In this document: positions 6,294 to 7,051 of the stretch, in pieces
Layout: the number at the start of each line of letters is the position of its first letter
Position numbering within the stretch: the first letter of the stretch is position 1
Source: Pseudomonadota bacterium
Lineage (GTDB): Bacteria > Pseudomonadota > Alphaproteobacteria > Rhizobiales > Xanthobacteraceae
DNA length: 7,051 nt
Direction of reading: 5' to 3'
Assembly: GCA_023392205.1 (NCBI GenBank)
Contig: JAEVZN010000189.1
Span: forward strand, 1 to 7,051
Translations under genes and position numbers: made by a program
The notes under the pieces: model-generated
Told to the model about the DNA's origin: nothing
What the model saw: the letters and a program-made list of their open reading frames with translations, nothing else
Database searches by the model: none

Positions 6294-7051
6294 ATGGACA
6301 TCGATCACCACAAACTCGATGCACTGGTAGGACGCCTGTTCGGCGATCTTTCGGCCGGCTATGGCGGCGTCATGGTCAGCCTTGGCGACAAGCTCGGCCT
6401 GTACCGGGCGATGGCGGGCGCAGGCCCGCTGAATTCCCACGAGGTGGCGCGCCGCAGCCATTGCGCCGAACGCTATGTGCGCGAATGGCTCAACGCCCAG
6501 GTTGCGGGCGGTTATGTCGACTATCATCCCGCCTCCGGCACCTACGAACTGACGCCGGAGCAGGCGGCGATCCTTGCCGACGACACAAGCCCGGTCTTCC
6601 TGCCGCATGCCTGGCAGGTGGTCGCCTCGATGTGGGCCGACGAGGAGACATCGCGCGACGCCATGCGCAGCGGCCGGGGCGTGAGCTGGGGCGAGCATGA
6701 CGACAGGCTCTATTGCGGCGTGGCGGCCTTCTATCGCAACGCCTATCGCGGCAGCCTGGTGCAGGAATGGCTGCCGGCGCTGGACGGCGTGGTGGACAAG
6801 CTTACGGCCGGCGCCAGCGTGGTCGATATCGGATGCGGACATGGCCATTCGACCGTGCTGATGGCGAAGGCCTTCCCGTCCAGCAGATTCACCGGCTTCG
6901 ACGCGCATCCGGATTCGATCGCGGCGGCGCGGCGCGCGGCGCATGATGCCGGCGTGGCGGACCGGGTACAATTCGCGGTCGCCAGGGCCGACAGCTTTCC
7001 CGGCCGCGACTATGACCTGATCTGCTTTTTCGATTGCCTGCATGACATGGG
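6294..7051 (+). CDS. SAM-dependent methyltransferase, Rv2258c-like (3' end outside window)
   Basis: The frame stays open to the window end, giving 252 complete codons of a class I methyltransferase that transfers a methyl group from S-adenosylmethionine to an unknown acceptor. An N-terminal winged-helix-like region (about 1-95) contains LGDKLGLYRAMAGAGPLNS and ERYVREWLNAQVAGGYV, typical of methyltransferases resembling mycobacterial Rv2258c. The Rossmann-fold domain follows: motif I VVDIGCGHGHS (176-186), the acidic residue ending strand 2 in FTGFDAHPDS (Asp203), and the motif IV region DLICFFDCLHDM at the cut end. Family members run to roughly 350 residues, so about 100 are missing. The ATG at 6294 is supported by GAGGA at 6282-6286 with good spacing. 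The divergent GlxA-like gene suggests regulated, inducible expression. The substrate cannot be inferred from sequence. Confidence 0.9.
   Translation, partial: MDIDHHKLDALVGRLFGDLSAGYGGVMVSLGDKLGLYRAMAGAGPLNSHEVARRSHCAERYVREWLNAQVAGGYVDYHPASGTYELTPEQAAILADDTSPVFLPHAWQVVASMWADEETSRDAMRSGRGVSWGEHDDRLYCGVAAFYRNAYRGSLVQEWLPALDGVVDKLTAGASVVDIGCGHGHSTVLMAKAFPSSRFTGFDAHPDSIAAARRAAHDAGVADRVQFAVARADSFPGRDYDLICFFDCLHDM

Noticed and set aside
6093..7043. Long minus-strand open frame opposite the methyltransferase
   Set aside because: The plus strand carries clear SAM-binding motifs and a good ribosome site. The minus frame has no recognisable motif.
1..7051. CRISPR array, tRNA/rRNA gene, insertion sequence or phage att site
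   Set aside because: I saw no regularly spaced repeats, no tRNA-like cloverleaf sequence, no transposase motif and no flanking terminal repeats on reading both strands.

Overview
The window looks like ordinary chromosomal DNA from a high-GC alphaproteobacterium. Rhizobiales, and most likely the Bradyrhizobium/Rhodopseudomonas/Afipia group, fits best. This rests on the protein style of HisS, HisZ and HisG as I remember those families, on the strong G/C bias at third codon positions, and on a C-rich/G-rich hairpin repeat of a kind common between genes in that group. No database search was possible, so the taxonomic placement is inference.

Layout. Bases 1-179 hold a very G/C-rich window edge and a perfect 9-bp hairpin upstream of hisS. 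hisS (180-1751, +) encodes histidyl-tRNA synthetase. Two overlapping minus-strand genes (2747 to 1768) encode tandem, paralogous NTF2/SnoaL-like proteins, which run convergently into hisS with a small hairpin at the junction. A divergent, partly AT-rich spacer and leader (2748-2995) precedes hisZ (2996-4132, +) and hisG (4129-5121, +). These two overlap by 4 bases and encode the regulatory and catalytic subunits of ATP phosphoribosyltransferase, the first enzyme of histidine biosynthesis. A minus-strand regulator of the GlxA type (DJ-1/PfpI-like domain plus AraC DNA-binding domain; 6162 to 5092) converges on hisG and overlaps its 3' end by 30 bases. A SAM-dependent methyltransferase of the Rv2258c-like type (6294 to beyond the window end, +) is transcribed divergently from the regulator.

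How the genes fit together. hisS, hisZ and hisG form a histidine-related set. hisS uses histidine for tRNA charging, and HisZ is a catalytically retired relative of the same class II synthetase fold that is needed for HisG activity or its feedback control. The NTF2-like pair sits between them in the opposite direction and has no evident link to histidine. The GlxA-like regulator and the methyltransferase form a classic divergent regulator/target arrangement with a 131-bp shared control region.

I do not see a convincing undescribed system. The points most worth a second look are a low-GC, odd-codon segment inside hisS (about 700-1105), the coexistence of a long HisG carrying a HisG_C-like tail with HisZ, and the divergent regulator/methyltransferase pair.
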